A DNA stretch of 64,000 nucleotides from Cyanobium sp. FGCU6. Lineage in GTDB: Bacteria; Cyanobacteriota; Cyanobacteriia; PCC-6307; Cyanobiaceae. The translations under genes and the position numbers were made by a program. Below, in pieces: positions 9,247 to 17,837 of the stretch. The notes below the pieces were generated by a model. It saw only the letters and a program-made list of their open reading frames with translations, was not told the origin of the DNA and did not search any database. Position 1 is the first letter of the stretch; every line of letters starts with the position of its first letter. The DNA lies in contig JANWUR010000005.1 in assembly GCA_024958655.1 (NCBI GenBank), positions 131,798 to 195,797 of the forward strand. The letters run 5' to 3'.

Positions 9247-9689
9247 ATGGCTGAGCACGGCGATCGCCTTTCTCTCGGCCTCACCGTGCTGGCCCTGCTG
9301 CGGGAGCTGCAGGTGCCGGCCACGTTGTTTGTGATCAGCGGCCACCTCGATCGCGGCGATCCGGCCTATCTGGCCCAGGCCCTCGCCGATGGCCACGCCA
9401 TCGGCCACCACATCCACGCAGACAGCGTGTCCGCCCGCCTCAGTCCCGCCGCATCGCGGGCTTCCCCTGGGACACCTTCCACCCGCCGCTTGCCTGGATG
9501 GCCTGGTTCGTGTTCCGCAACGCCCATCCCGGCGCGATTCTTGTGCTGCACGATCAACCCGACACCTTGCCGGCCACGATCGAGCTACTGCGGCGCGTGG
9601 TGCCCGCCTTGCGTCAATGCGGCTACCGGTTCGTGAGCCTGGAGCCAGGCGGTCAGAACCCTGCAGCGGCGAAATCCTGGCCGGCATAG
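9247..9689 (+). pseudogene. Polysaccharide deacetylase (NodB-like) remnant
   Basis: The first frame (from 9247) encodes VPATLFVISGHLDRGDP and ALADGHAIGHHIHAD, matching the core of NodB-type polysaccharide deacetylases, with the GHAIGHH stretch being the metal-binding region. The C-terminal strand pattern FVFRNAHPGAILVLHDQ continues in another frame (from about 9498 to 9689). The usual N-terminal TFDDGP motif is absent, so the gene lacks its 5' end and also has an internal deletion or frameshift. Its 3' end runs antisense into the VapC gene. It is almost certainly inactive. Confidence 0.6.
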
Positions 9690-10024
9690 GCCAGGGGCAG
9701 CTGCTCACGTTCGGCGAGGGCGGCCGCGAAACAATCGCCGAAATTGAGCTGGGCGGCATGGCCCAGCCCCTTGCCGAAGCGCTGGTACACCGCGAGAGCG
9801 CGGTGGGCCAGCTCGGCATCCACCGGCACCACATCGGGATCGAGCAGCCCCAACAGGGCCTCCACCGGCTCCAGCACGGCGCGGCAATGGGCCACCACAA
9901 GCAGTTCCTGCAGCGTGCCGGCGGAGATGCGCAGCAGCGCTGCCTCCTCCAGTCGCCGCTGATGGTGCTCCCAGCCGGGCTCCCGCTGGATGATTGCGAT
10001 CAACACCGAAGTGTCGAGGATCAT
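9653..10024 (-). CDS. vapC: VapC-family PIN-domain toxin
   Basis: The protein has 123 aa, a typical VapC length. It opens MILDTSVLIAII with the first PIN aspartate, has a mid-protein ELAHRAL glutamate region, and carries the diagnostic LNFGDCFAAALA near residue 95 with the third acidic site. VapC toxins are Mg-dependent RNases that cut tRNA or rRNA and are held by the cognate VapB. The ATG overlaps the stop of the upstream antitoxin by 4 nt (ATGA), the usual TA arrangement. The 3' end overlaps the dead deacetylase on the other strand. Confidence 0.92.
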   Translation of the reverse strand: MILDTSVLIAIIQREPGWEHHQRRLEEAALLRISAGTLQELLVVAHCRAVLEPVEALLGLLDPDVVPVDAELAHRALAVYQRFGKGLGHAAQLNFGDCFAAALAEREQLPLAYAGQDFAAAGF

Positions 10025-10263
10025 CCCGGCAGGCCATCGCTGTCGTAGAGGCTGTCGGCAGCAAAGGGCCGCGCCCGCGCACAGGCCTGCTGCTGCAGGG
10101 CGGGCAGCTCCTGGCGCAGCCGTTCGATGCGCTGCAACCGGCGCTGCCGCTGCAGCTCCGCCTCAAGAGCTTCCCTCACAATCTCCGTGGCGCCGCGCCC
10201 GGTGAGCTGCCGCAGCTGGGCAATCAGCTCGTCAACCCGAGGGCTCTTGATGTTGACCGCCAT
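10021..10263 (-). CDS. vapB: VapB-type antitoxin
   Basis: The protein has 80 aa. The N-terminus MAVNIKSPRVDELIAQLRQL and the following TGRGATEIVREALEAEL form the ribbon-helix-helix-like DNA-binding half seen in VapB antitoxins. The charged C-terminus (LYDSDGLPG end) would wrap the toxin. It precedes and overlaps vapC by 4 nt. Such antitoxins normally autorepress from an operator just upstream, here between 10264 and about 10330, but I could not pick out a clear palindrome. Confidence 0.88.
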   Translation of the reverse strand: MAVNIKSPRVDELIAQLRQLTGRGATEIVREALEAELQRQRRLQRIERLRQELPALQQQACARARPFAADSLYDSDGLPG

Positions 10264-10562
10264 TCCACCCCATGGGTATGGAAGCTGATTCTACCGGGGC
10301 TTGCCGCCCTGATCAGAGGCCATTGGGGCACCCGGAATCGGGGCAGCCGGAACGGAACATGGCTGGATCCGCAGGGAGAAGGCTGACGTGGCGGCTGGAT
10401 TGAGCCCACAGCGGCAAGGCGCCTGCGGCCCCGCCGCCCTCGTTGGGCTCCCGAAGCCCAAAACCCCTACCTTGGAACTCTGATCTGATTCTGAGACCTC
10501 AGACTGAGAACTGTACCTCCTCCTCCCGTGCCCACGGCCCGAACAACTACATCGCCCTCACA
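10264..10562. other. Intergenic stretch upstream of vapBC
   Basis: About 300 bases with no convincing reading frame. It would hold the vapBC promoter on the minus strand and lies beyond the truncated 3' end of the TIR-FGE pseudogene. I saw no strong repeat or terminator. Confidence 0.4.
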
Positions 10563-11647
10563 TCAGCTGGGTGCATAGCCGACCCAGCGCATGAATGGCA
10601 GCCAGCAGTTGGGATTGGCGCAAGTGAGCCAATGGTCAAGGCACCATTCCCACACATTTTCATGGGAATCATGCATACCCCAGGCATTGGCAGGAAACAT
10701 TTTCACGGGGGTCGTCTGTTGGACATACTCTCCCGAGAAATCTGATCGTGGTGCTGACGAGCTGCGATAGTTCGCTAGACCTGCATTGATGGATTCTCCG
10801 ACTGCATAGGGCTTGGCAGTTCCGGCCAGGCAGGCATACTCCCACTGGGCTTCACCTGGCAAGGTATAACCTCGTCCGGTGAGACGTCCAAGCCCTTGGC
10901 AGAACTCAAGCGCTGCATGCCAAGACACACATTCAACTGGTCGATCATCCGTCGTTGTTTCTCCAGCCAGTAATCAGCCACGGCAGGCGGCTGCCCCCTC
11001 CCAGCTTCACCAGCGCCCGTTCCAACCGCAGCGATCGCCGCTCCAGCCGCCAGCCACGCCATGGCGCCGCAGGCGGGCTGTTTCCAGCTCGAAGGTTTCG
11101 GTGGGCAGGGCGTTGCCGGCCAGATGGGCGGGCCGCTGGGCTTGGGGCAGATTGAGGGGCTGGGCGAAACCGCGGCCAAAGGCTGCTGCAACGCCTTGCG
11201 GATCGCCAGGCCGACCGTCCTGAGCGCCTCCTTCCACTCCACCTCCGCCATCGCCTCCAGGTGGCGGTGGGGCGGCAGCACCGCCTGGTAGCTGTGGATC
11301 TCGGTTTCGTCCACGAAGCTGGGGCTGAGGCTCACCCACAGCACCGGCACCCCGTCGGCCTCCGCCGCCGCCAGCAGCTTGGGCACCTCCTGCCCCATCA
11401 CGAACTCCGAGGCCAGGAAGGCGTCGCTCACCAGCAGCAGCGCCACCTTCGCCTCGGCCAGCGCCGTTTCAATCTCCTCGCGCCACTTCATCCCCGCCTC
11501 GATGCGGCTGTCGTCCCAGAGCCGCAATTCCTGGCCGCTGCCGCGCAACAGCGGCGCCATCATCCGCTTCAGCCGTTCCACCCAGGCCCGATCGGCATGG
11601 CTGTAGCTGATGAACACATGCCGGCGCTCGGAGGCAGGTTGGGGCAC
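10563..11647 (-). pseudogene. Broken TIR-FGE protein
   Basis: The 5' frame (start 11647) encodes a good TIR domain: HVFISYSHADRAWVERLK, the LWDDSRIEAGMKWREEI region, and LLLVSDAFLASEF. After about residue 160 the frame degenerates. FGE-fold sequence then appears in another frame (10928 to 10563) with RGYTLPGEAQWEYAC and HENVWEWCLDHW, but it stops before the conserved RGGSW end. A middle piece (LNLPQAQRPAHLAG) lies in a third frame. There are therefore at least two frame changes and a C-terminal truncation. The TIR part alone might still be translated. The gene is divergent from coiled-coil copy 2, the same arrangement as at 8.5 kb. Confidence 0.75.
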
Positions 11648-11928
11648 GCGCGGCTGCCGCTGGGTTCGCTGCGGCGATGGTGGCAGGTGTGCAGGTCTTC
11701 ACGATCCGTGCCACTCCCAACGTGTCGTTCTCGATGCCTCCCCCCTGCTCGCCGATCTCAGGCAGGAGCCGGAGGCCATCGGACTGCTGGTGGCGCCGTT
11801 CACTGCCCTGAACGCCGACACAACCGCGGCAGCTTGTCGCTTGGGCCTGCACGTGGCGTGACAGGTGGTGGCACTCAAAGGAAGGAAGGGCAACCAATGC
11901 GCCCCTCAGCCCGATTCAGCCCTTCACC

Positions 11929-12519
11929 GTGCCTCCACCGCCCCCAGCTTCAACCTCTGCTGCGCTTACCGATGACAGCAAAACGCCGCCGCTTCCGCCA
12001 GACTCAACTCTGGCGCAACCACCCTCGCCGAGCCTTGATCGGCTTGGGCTGTTTCAGGCCTTCGGCGGCCTGTTCCTAGGCCTGATCGCCCTGCTCACCT
12101 CCTATGACCACGTCTTCTTCGCCGGGCGCAGTTTCCCGCTCCCCCAGCAATGGGGCATCCCTTGCATCGCTGCCTCGGTGGCGACTGTTTTTATCGATGC
12201 TCAACTGGCGACGCGATCCAGGGTACGAGCAGCGGCTGCAGAAGCTGAGGCTCGAGACCGAGCAGAGCAGAGAGAGAACGAAGCTGATCGAGAGCGAAAT
12301 CTTGCGCGTGAGGAGCGAAAGCGAGCAGATCGAGAAAGAAATCGAGCAGCTCGATCGCGAAAACGCCAGAGAGAAAGCCTTGAGCGCCTTGATCAGGCAG
12401 CGCTGCTTTCCGCCCGAGTCCAGCTCGATCCCTCCGCAGCCACTCGAGAGCGATTGCGGATCTTCCTGGAGCTGATGGGGCAGCGGCTGCTCGGGGAAGC
12501 CGGAGCCGGCTCACCCTGA
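11929..12519 (+). CDS. Coiled-coil membrane protein, copy 2
   Basis: The protein has 196 aa from a GTG start and is a clear paralogue of the gene at 8699-9244. They share LPPDSTLAQPP, the hydrophobic FQAFGGL and IPCIAASVATVF segments, the long Arg/Glu-rich coiled coil, and RLRIFLELMG near the end. Nucleotide identity is also high over the 5' half. It lies divergent from the broken TIR-FGE gene with about 280 bp between them. That gap contains an ORF scrap (11760-11861, frame ending in CRLGLHVA) that looks like the tail of a lost gene. Function unknown. Confidence 0.5.
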   Translation: MPPPPPASTSAALTDDSKTPPLPPDSTLAQPPSPSLDRLGLFQAFGGLFLGLIALLTSYDHVFFAGRSFPLPQQWGIPCIAASVATVFIDAQLATRSRVRAAAAEAEARDRAEQRENEADRERNLAREERKRADRERNRAARSRKRQRESLERLDQAALLSARVQLDPSAATRERLRIFLELMGQRLLGEAGAGSP

Positions 12520-12550
12520 ACGCGTGGCCCCGGCAGCGTGAATCAACAGC

Positions 12551-13060
12551 TCACTCCTGCTCAGCCTGCCCCTCCCCCTCCAGCAGCTGCCGGTACAACC
12601 CCGCCAGCCGCCGCTCCAGTTCCTCGGCGTCCATCCCCGGCAGCTCCAGCGGGCCCGCAGGCCCACGGGCCACCAGGGGGGCAGGCCCTCGGCGTTGGCC
12701 GGTTCGGGGGCATCGCGGCGCAGGTTGGCCAGCAGCTGCTCGCGGTCGCGGCATTCCAGGCCAGCAGCAGCCAGGGGTCCTCATCCAGCCGCTGGGCGAA
12801 CTTATACAGCACCGCGGCGAAGTGCTTGCAGGGCACGGCGTCGTCCGGGCAGCCACAGCGCACCTGCAGATCGGCCCAGCGGCGCGGAAACAACGGCACC
12901 CCCACCGCGTCGAACGGCTCCTCCAGATCGCGGGGCACCTCGCCGTTGAGCAGCTGGGCGGTCCAGCCCAGGCGGGCGGCCATCGCCTGCTCCAGCGCCT
13001 TCCAAGCGCCTCCAGCCATGGGCGATCCTCAGGCGCCGGCAGCGGCCACCAGCGGGCCAC
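12551..13060 (-). pseudogene. SWIM zinc-finger protein remnant
   Basis: One frame (12561-13019) carries CGCPDDAVPCKH, the CxC...CxH signature of a SWIM zinc finger, followed by FAAVLYKFAQRLDEDPW, typical of cyanobacterial SWIM proteins that accompany SNF2 helicases. The upstream WLEALGRRW part and the downstream GMDAEELERRLAGLYRQLL part lie in a different frame (12551-13060). At least two frameshifts are therefore needed to rebuild one protein. An intact version would bind DNA or protein. I regard this as dead. Confidence 0.6.
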
Positions 13061-13117
13061 CAGCGGGCCACCAGGCCGCCGGCGCCGTCGGTGTCCAGCG
13101 CCGGAACCACCGGCGCG

Positions 13118-14797
13118 TTAGGCCCTGCCGCGCGGCAGCCCCCGCAACGCCGGCACGTAGGGAATCAACCCCTTGGCGGCGGCCTGCAGCTGGACCTCGA
13201 TCGGCAGGCCGCGGATGTCGCGCAGGAAGCCATCCACCTCCAGGATCCAGGGGATCTCGGAGGATTCGAGCAGGCTGGGCAGGCACCAGCGCGGGCTGAA
13301 GGGGGTGATCTTCAGCAGGTCGCGCACCTTTTTGGCATGGTTGTGGGAGGTGCTGGTGGCCACGCCGAAGTGATCGGCGATCGTGGCGGCGCTGCAGTGG
13401 GGGCTCTGGGTGGGATCAAAGAGGAAGTTGGCGGCACCGATGGCGTGCACCACGCCGGCGCACCAGGAGGGCTCCCGACCCGTGAGCAGCGGCGACGGCC
13501 GCTTGCGGGCCAGGGCGGCCACCGCCTCGTGGATCAGGGCGCGGTAGTCGTCGTCGAGATGGCGGGCGCAGAAGGGATCGATGCGCGCCAGCAGCCTGTC
13601 CACCGTCTCGCGGAGAGCGGCGGGCACCTTGGGAGGCGCCGCAGGCGTGAGGGGCGCATCTGTCGCCGGCCGCGGTTCGGCTGGCTCCTCGGCTGCGGCC
13701 ACCACACCGATCGTGACCGGCACCCGCTCGCCGGCCACCTCCACCAGAAAGCGACGCCGTTTCGGCGAAGGCTGCTGCCAGAGGCGAGCGATCTGGGGTT
13801 CGGCCTCGATCCAGGCCACCAGCGCCAGGGCCACCGCCTCCAGCTGGTGAAGATCGGTGCGGCGGGGTGGTTTCAGCTCCTGCGGCGGCTCGATCAGCAT
13901 CACGGTGGGGTAGGCATCGCCGGGGGCCACCGGCCAGCCATAGCGCCTGATCTCCTTGAGCAGCGGCGGAGGCATGGCGGCTTTCGCCTCGAAGTTGATG
14001 GCGCGGTGGGGCGGCGCCGCGTCCATGGCCTGGTGATCCCCCGCCTCAAAGCGATGGCCCAGCTCCACATAGCGCTCATGCTCCTCGAGCGACTGAAACA
14101 GAACCACGCCGTAGTGCTCGCGCTGCTGGCCGATCACGCATCCCACCCAACCCCGGATCGCCAGGGCACGGCAACTCACCTGGAAGAGGTGGCCATCGCC
14201 AGGGATGCGCTCCCAGGGGCGGCGCTGATACAGGGCTGCGGCCGCCTCAAAGAAGCGCGCCACAGCCTCCGGGCCGATGTCGCCGGTGAGGTAGGTGGAG
14301 AGGGCCTGCGTGCCGAGCAGGTCCTCGCCGCTGGCGAGCTGCTCGCGCATCAGCCTGACGGCCCGGTCGAGCTGGGGGGTGGCCCCCTGGCTGATCACCA
14401 CCTCCGGCAGCAGCGGCGGCAGCAGCTCGAGCAGCTCCGCCCGGTTCACCACCACCCGCCGCGGTGGGCCGGGCCGGCAGGGGGCCTGGGGGTCGTGGAG
14501 GGCGTTGGCGATCGCCGGCTCCAGCACCGCCAGCGGCTGATCGGCAGGCCCCACGGCCGAGCTGCGGATGGCGCCGCCGGCCTCCATCACCAGGGCGATC
14601 AGGGGGCGAGCGCTGCTGCCATCCTCCTGGGCCACGACGGCCGGCATCGCCACCAACCCCACCTCCCACACCGTGCCACTGGCATCAGCGCCGAACCCAC
14701 GACCGGATCGGGTGGCGGCAGCCATGGAGTCCAGGCGGCGGAAACTCCCTGCATGGTGCCCCAGGCCAGCAGTCTGTGGTCGTGGTTGTGACGCCAT
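13118..14797 (-). CDS. Large protein with DUF6398-like C-terminal domain
   Basis: Starting at the ATG at 14797 gives 559 aa; an in-frame start at 14926 exists, but its extra residues look low-complexity. The N-terminal half (WEVGLVAMPAVV, ALVMEAGGAIRSSAVG) and the middle (FQVSCRALAIRGW) resemble the DUF6930/DUF7309 type of cyanobacterial proteins. The C-terminal part from about residue 420, with FCARHLDDDYRALIHEA and ATIADHFGVATSTSHNHAKK, looks like DUF6398 with a helix-turn-helix. That would allow DNA binding, but no function is established. DUF numbers are from recall. The adjacent minus-strand SWIM remnant lies downstream. Confidence 0.65.
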   Translation of the reverse strand: MASQPRPQTAGLGHHAGSFRRLDSMAAATRSGRGFGADASGTVWEVGLVAMPAVVAQEDGSSARPLIALVMEAGGAIRSSAVGPADQPLAVLEPAIANALHDPQAPCRPGPPRRVVVNRAELLELLPPLLPEVVISQGATPQLDRAVRLMREQLASGEDLLGTQALSTYLTGDIGPEAVARFFEAAAALYQRRPWERIPGDGHLFQVSCRALAIRGWVGCVIGQQREHYGVVLFQSLEEHERYVELGHRFEAGDHQAMDAAPPHRAINFEAKAAMPPPLLKEIRRYGWPVAPGDAYPTVMLIEPPQELKPPRRTDLHQLEAVALALVAWIEAEPQIARLWQQPSPKRRRFLVEVAGERVPVTIGVVAAAEEPAEPRPATDAPLTPAAPPKVPAALRETVDRLLARIDPFCARHLDDDYRALIHEAVAALARKRPSPLLTGREPSWCAGVVHAIGAANFLFDPTQSPHCSAATIADHFGVATSTSHNHAKKVRDLLKITPFSPRWCLPSLLESSEIPWILEVDGFLRDIRGLPIEVQLQAAAKGLIPYVPALRGLPRGRA

Positions 14798-14950
14798 GAC
14801 ACCGCAGCGAGGAGCCATCCGCATGCGCAGTCCTTTCTCGCCTATGGAGCTGGATCGGACGGCGAACGACGGCCTGACCCGGATCTGCACGGTCGTCCAC
14901 GGCTCAGGAGCATCCCTTGCCTCCACAATGGGTTAGATCAGCCCCGGCCC

Positions 14951-16057
14951 ATGAGTCTGCGCACCAAGATCGCCCTGGGCCTGCTGGTGTTCCTGCCCCT
15001 GTCGATGGCGGCCGAGGCCCTGGCCTGGGGCGAGGGCGCGGTGTTTCTCACCTCGATGCTGGCGATCATCCCGCTGGCGATCTGGCTGAGCACCGCCACC
15101 GAGGAGCTCTCGATCACCCTCGGCCCCTCGATCGGCGCCCTGCTCAACGCGGTTTTCGGCAACGCCACCGAGCTGATCATCGCCCTGGTGGCGCTCCGGG
15201 CCGGGCTGGTGGAGATCGTGAAGGCCAGCATCACCGGCACCCTGATGGCCAACCTGCTGCTGGCCCTCGGCCTTTCGATGCTGGCGGGCGGCATCGGCCG
15301 CAGGGAGCAGACCTTTCAGCCCGTCGTGGCGCGGGTGAACGGCTCGGCCATGACCCTGGCGGTGCTGGCGATCCTGCTGCCCAGCCTCGCCGCCCTCGGC
15401 GACGGCGGCGCCGGTGGCGATGCGGTGATCGGCAGCGCCCGCGAGTCGTTCTCGGTGTTCGTGGCCTGGATCCTGCTGCTCGTGTACGGCCTCACCCTGC
15501 TGTTCTCGCTGCGCACCCACCGCACCCTCTATGAGGTGGCCGAGGTGGATCTGGAGGGCGAGCTGCACGGCGGTGACGCCCACAGCCCGCCGCTGCTGCC
15601 CTGGATGGCGGTGCTGATCGGGGCCACGGCGGGGATCGCCTACGCCTCCGAGCTGTTCGTGGGCGTGGTGGAGCACGTCACCGAAGGGGTGGGCCTCTCG
15701 CCCCTGTTCACCGGGGTGGTGCTGCTGCCGCTGCTGGGTGGTGCGGCCGAATACCTCACGGCCGTGACGATGGCCCGCAAGAACAAGATGGACCTCTCGG
15801 TGTCGGTGGCCCTGGGCTCCACCCTGCTGGTGGCGCTGCTGGTGGTGCCGATCCTGGTGCTGGTGGGCCCGCTGCTCGGCCATCCGCTCGATCTGAGCTT
15901 CGAGATCTATGAACTCGTGGCCGTGGTCACGGCGGTGGTGGTGAGCAACCTGGTCACCCTCGATGGCCGCTCCGACTGGCTGGAGGGGGTGCTGCTGCTG
16001 GCCGCCTATCTGATCCTGGCGGCAGGCTTCTTCTTCCAGAGCGCCCCGATCGGATGA
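14951..16057 (+). CDS. cax: Calcium/proton exchanger (CaCA family, Cax type)
   Basis: The protein has 368 aa with about ten to eleven hydrophobic segments. The two inverted alpha-repeats of cation antiporters are visible: GNATELIIALVAL near residue 72 and GGAAEYLTAVTMARKNKM near residue 262, each with the ion-binding acidic residue. It would exchange cytoplasmic Ca2+ for H+ across the plasma membrane. An acidic, His-containing loop (around LEGELHGGDAHS) separates the halves, as in other Cax proteins. Its stop overlaps the start of the pentapeptide-repeat gene (ATGA), so the two are translationally coupled. Confidence 0.92.
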   Translation: MSLRTKIALGLLVFLPLSMAAEALAWGEGAVFLTSMLAIIPLAIWLSTATEELSITLGPSIGALLNAVFGNATELIIALVALRAGLVEIVKASITGTLMANLLLALGLSMLAGGIGRREQTFQPVVARVNGSAMTLAVLAILLPSLAALGDGGAGGDAVIGSARESFSVFVAWILLLVYGLTLLFSLRTHRTLYEVAEVDLEGELHGGDAHSPPLLPWMAVLIGATAGIAYASELFVGVVEHVTEGVGLSPLFTGVVLLPLLGGAAEYLTAVTMARKNKMDLSVSVALGSTLLVALLVVPILVLVGPLLGHPLDLSFEIYELVAVVTAVVVSNLVTLDGRSDWLEGVLLLAAYLILAAGFFFQSAPIG

Positions 16058-17340
16058 TGCGCAGCGACCGCCCAGCCGGGGGCTTCGGCCCCGACGACCC
16101 GCCACCGCCGGAGGTGGATCTGGTGGACCCCGATCCCATGGGCGGCGCCCTCAGCGGCGCGAGCGACCCTGGCCCGCCGCCCTTCCGTTCCACCAGCACG
16201 TTGAGCCGCATCAACCGCTCGGTGTCGCTGCAGCTGGTGGTGGGCCTGCTGCTGATCGGCATCGGCCTGGCGGCGCGGATCGCCTGGCTCACGGTGCCGG
16301 CCGCCGCCGTCACGCTCGCCCTGGCGCTGCGCCAGCTGCTGCCTCCTCTATGGCGCCAGCTCACCCAGCGCATCGACGACGTGCCCACCACCCGCCTGCT
16401 GGCGTTGCTGGGGCTGGTGCTGGCCGCCGTGGCGATCCCGGTGTCGCTGGGCTGGTGGGATCCGTTCCTGGATCTCTACCGCAACGCCAACTGGGAGGCG
16501 ATCGGCGCGCTGGGCGAAGGGGTGATCGGCGCTGTGGGTCAGATCATGGTGGCCCTGGTTGCCCTGGCGATCGCCTGGCGTCAGGTGATGGTGGATCAGC
16601 GGCTCACCGGCCAGCAGAACCGCATCACCCAGGCCCAGACGATCGACAGCTTCATCCACGGCATCTCCGAGATGATCATCGATGAGGAGGGCCTGCTGGA
16701 GGACTGGCCGCTGGAGCGGATGCTGGCCGAAGGACGGCTCGCCGCCGTGCTCAGCAGCATCGATCGGGAGGGCAAGGCGCGGGTGCTGCGCTTCCTCTCC
16801 CACGCCCGCCTGCTCACGCCGATCCAGCGCGACCGGCGCCTCGGCCGGGCGATCCTCGACGGCCGCGGCAACTACGAGATCGATCGCTTCCACGGCGTGC
16901 CGGTGATCCGGTTGCAGCGGATCCTGCGCGGGGTGGACCTCTCCGGCACCGACCTGCGCGGCATCGACTTCAACGGCGCCGACCTCTACGGCAGCGATCT
17001 GTCGCGCTGCGACCTGAGCGACGCCAACCTGGCCGGCGCCAACCTCTCCGGCGCCAATCTCGAGGGCGCCGACCTTGAAGGGGCCCGCTTCTTCTTCGGC
17101 CGCTCCAACACCGCCAGCCCTGCGGGCACGGCACCGCCGGATCCAATCACCGGCGCCGGCACCGGCGCCCTCGTGGAGAACGTGAACCTCAGCGGCGTCC
17201 GCCGCCTCGACGCCCAGTCGCACCACTACCTGGCGGCCTGGAGCGGCCCCCGCTCCCGCCAGACCCTGCCCGACGGCCCGCGCGGTGTGCCGAGCCAGCT
17301 GGAACGCCGCGCCGGCAGCGGTGGTCCCGGCCCCGGCTGA
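16054..17340 (+). CDS. Membrane protein with pentapeptide repeats
   Basis: The protein has 428 aa. Residues about 60-195 contain several membrane segments (LQLVVGLLLIGIGLAARIAW; LLALLGLVLAAVAIPVS; MVALVALAIAWRQVMV). Residues about 285-345 are pentapeptide repeats of the A(D/N)LxG kind, for example LSGTDLRGIDFNGADL and LAGANLSGANLEGADL, which form a right-handed quadrilateral helix. The start overlaps cax by 4 nt. The membrane-plus-pentapeptide layout is common in cyanobacterial hypothetical proteins. Coupling to a Ca2+ exchanger could hint at regulation of that transporter, but no function is known. Confidence 0.8.
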   Translation: MMRSDRPAGGFGPDDPPPPEVDLVDPDPMGGALSGASDPGPPPFRSTSTLSRINRSVSLQLVVGLLLIGIGLAARIAWLTVPAAAVTLALALRQLLPPLWRQLTQRIDDVPTTRLLALLGLVLAAVAIPVSLGWWDPFLDLYRNANWEAIGALGEGVIGAVGQIMVALVALAIAWRQVMVDQRLTGQQNRITQAQTIDSFIHGISEMIIDEEGLLEDWPLERMLAEGRLAAVLSSIDREGKARVLRFLSHARLLTPIQRDRRLGRAILDGRGNYEIDRFHGVPVIRLQRILRGVDLSGTDLRGIDFNGADLYGSDLSRCDLSDANLAGANLSGANLEGADLEGARFFFGRSNTASPAGTAPPDPITGAGTGALVENVNLSGVRRLDAQSHHYLAAWSGPRSRQTLPDGPRGVPSQLERRAGSGGPGPG

Positions 17341-17384
17341 GCCGTGAGATCATGGGAAGGCTCCGACATGCCGGGGTGATCACT

Positions 17385-17469
17385 GGAGAGGTGGTCGAGT
17401 GGTTGATGGCTCCGGTCTTGAAAACCGGCGACCCGCAAGGGTCCGTGGGTTCGAATCCCACCCTCTCCG
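17385..17469 (+). tRNA. tRNA-Ser (anticodon UGA)
   Basis: An 85-nt type II tRNA. The acceptor stem GGAGAGG (17385-17391) pairs with CCTCTCC (17462-17468), with discriminator G at 17469. The anticodon loop CTTGAAA sits on a CCGGT/ACCGG stem, giving anticodon TGA. A long variable arm follows and the T loop is GGTTCGAATCC. CCA is not encoded. tRNA-Ser genes are frequent integration sites, and an integrase-like scrap follows directly. Confidence 0.96.
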
Positions 17470-17552
17470 TTTTGACAGGATCCGAAAGGATCCGAGGAAA
17501 TCCCAGAACTGTTCCAGCGCAGCCGATCTGCCCTATTGGCTCGTCCGGGTAG

Positions 17553-17825
17553 TTCCGGGAAAAACCGGCTACTGCCGCTGCGGATGACGGTATTGCTGAC
17601 GGTATAGCCAGCCGCTGCAACGACGTCACCCGTCGTGGGATCGAGCACGCCGTTGATCTCGAACTTCAGCAGGACAATGCCGCCGTCAACGCCCGCAAGG
17701 TCATCGCCGCCACCCGCGTCACCCACTACCAGCGCATCAGCTGGGTGGAGCTGCCCGAGCTCCTGGAGGCGATCGATCGCTTTGAGCGTCAACGCCTGGC
17801 CGAGCGTGGATACCGAGGGTCGTCA
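17553..17825 (+). pseudogene. Probable tyrosine-integrase remnant
   Basis: An open frame begins after a TAG at 17550-17552, has no clear start codon and runs about 90 codons. The stretch VTHYQRISWVELPELLEAID resembles the linker just before the catalytic domain of P4-type tyrosine integrases, where a histidine-rich segment precedes a LLxAID-like helix. The catalytic half is absent; beyond 17830 the sequence is the channel gene on the opposite strand. A position within 100 bp of a tRNA-Ser 3' end supports an old island integrase, but the match is short. Confidence 0.4.
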
Positions 17826-17837
17826 GTGGATCATTTC

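Noticed and set aside
13091..14791. 566-codon plus-strand frame
   Set aside because: It is antisense to the DUF-type protein and shows Gly/Arg/His-rich shadow composition.
14933..16105. 390-codon frame antisense to the Ca2+/H+ exchanger
   Set aside because: Extremely His/Gln/Arg-rich; the plus-strand antiporter is unmistakable.
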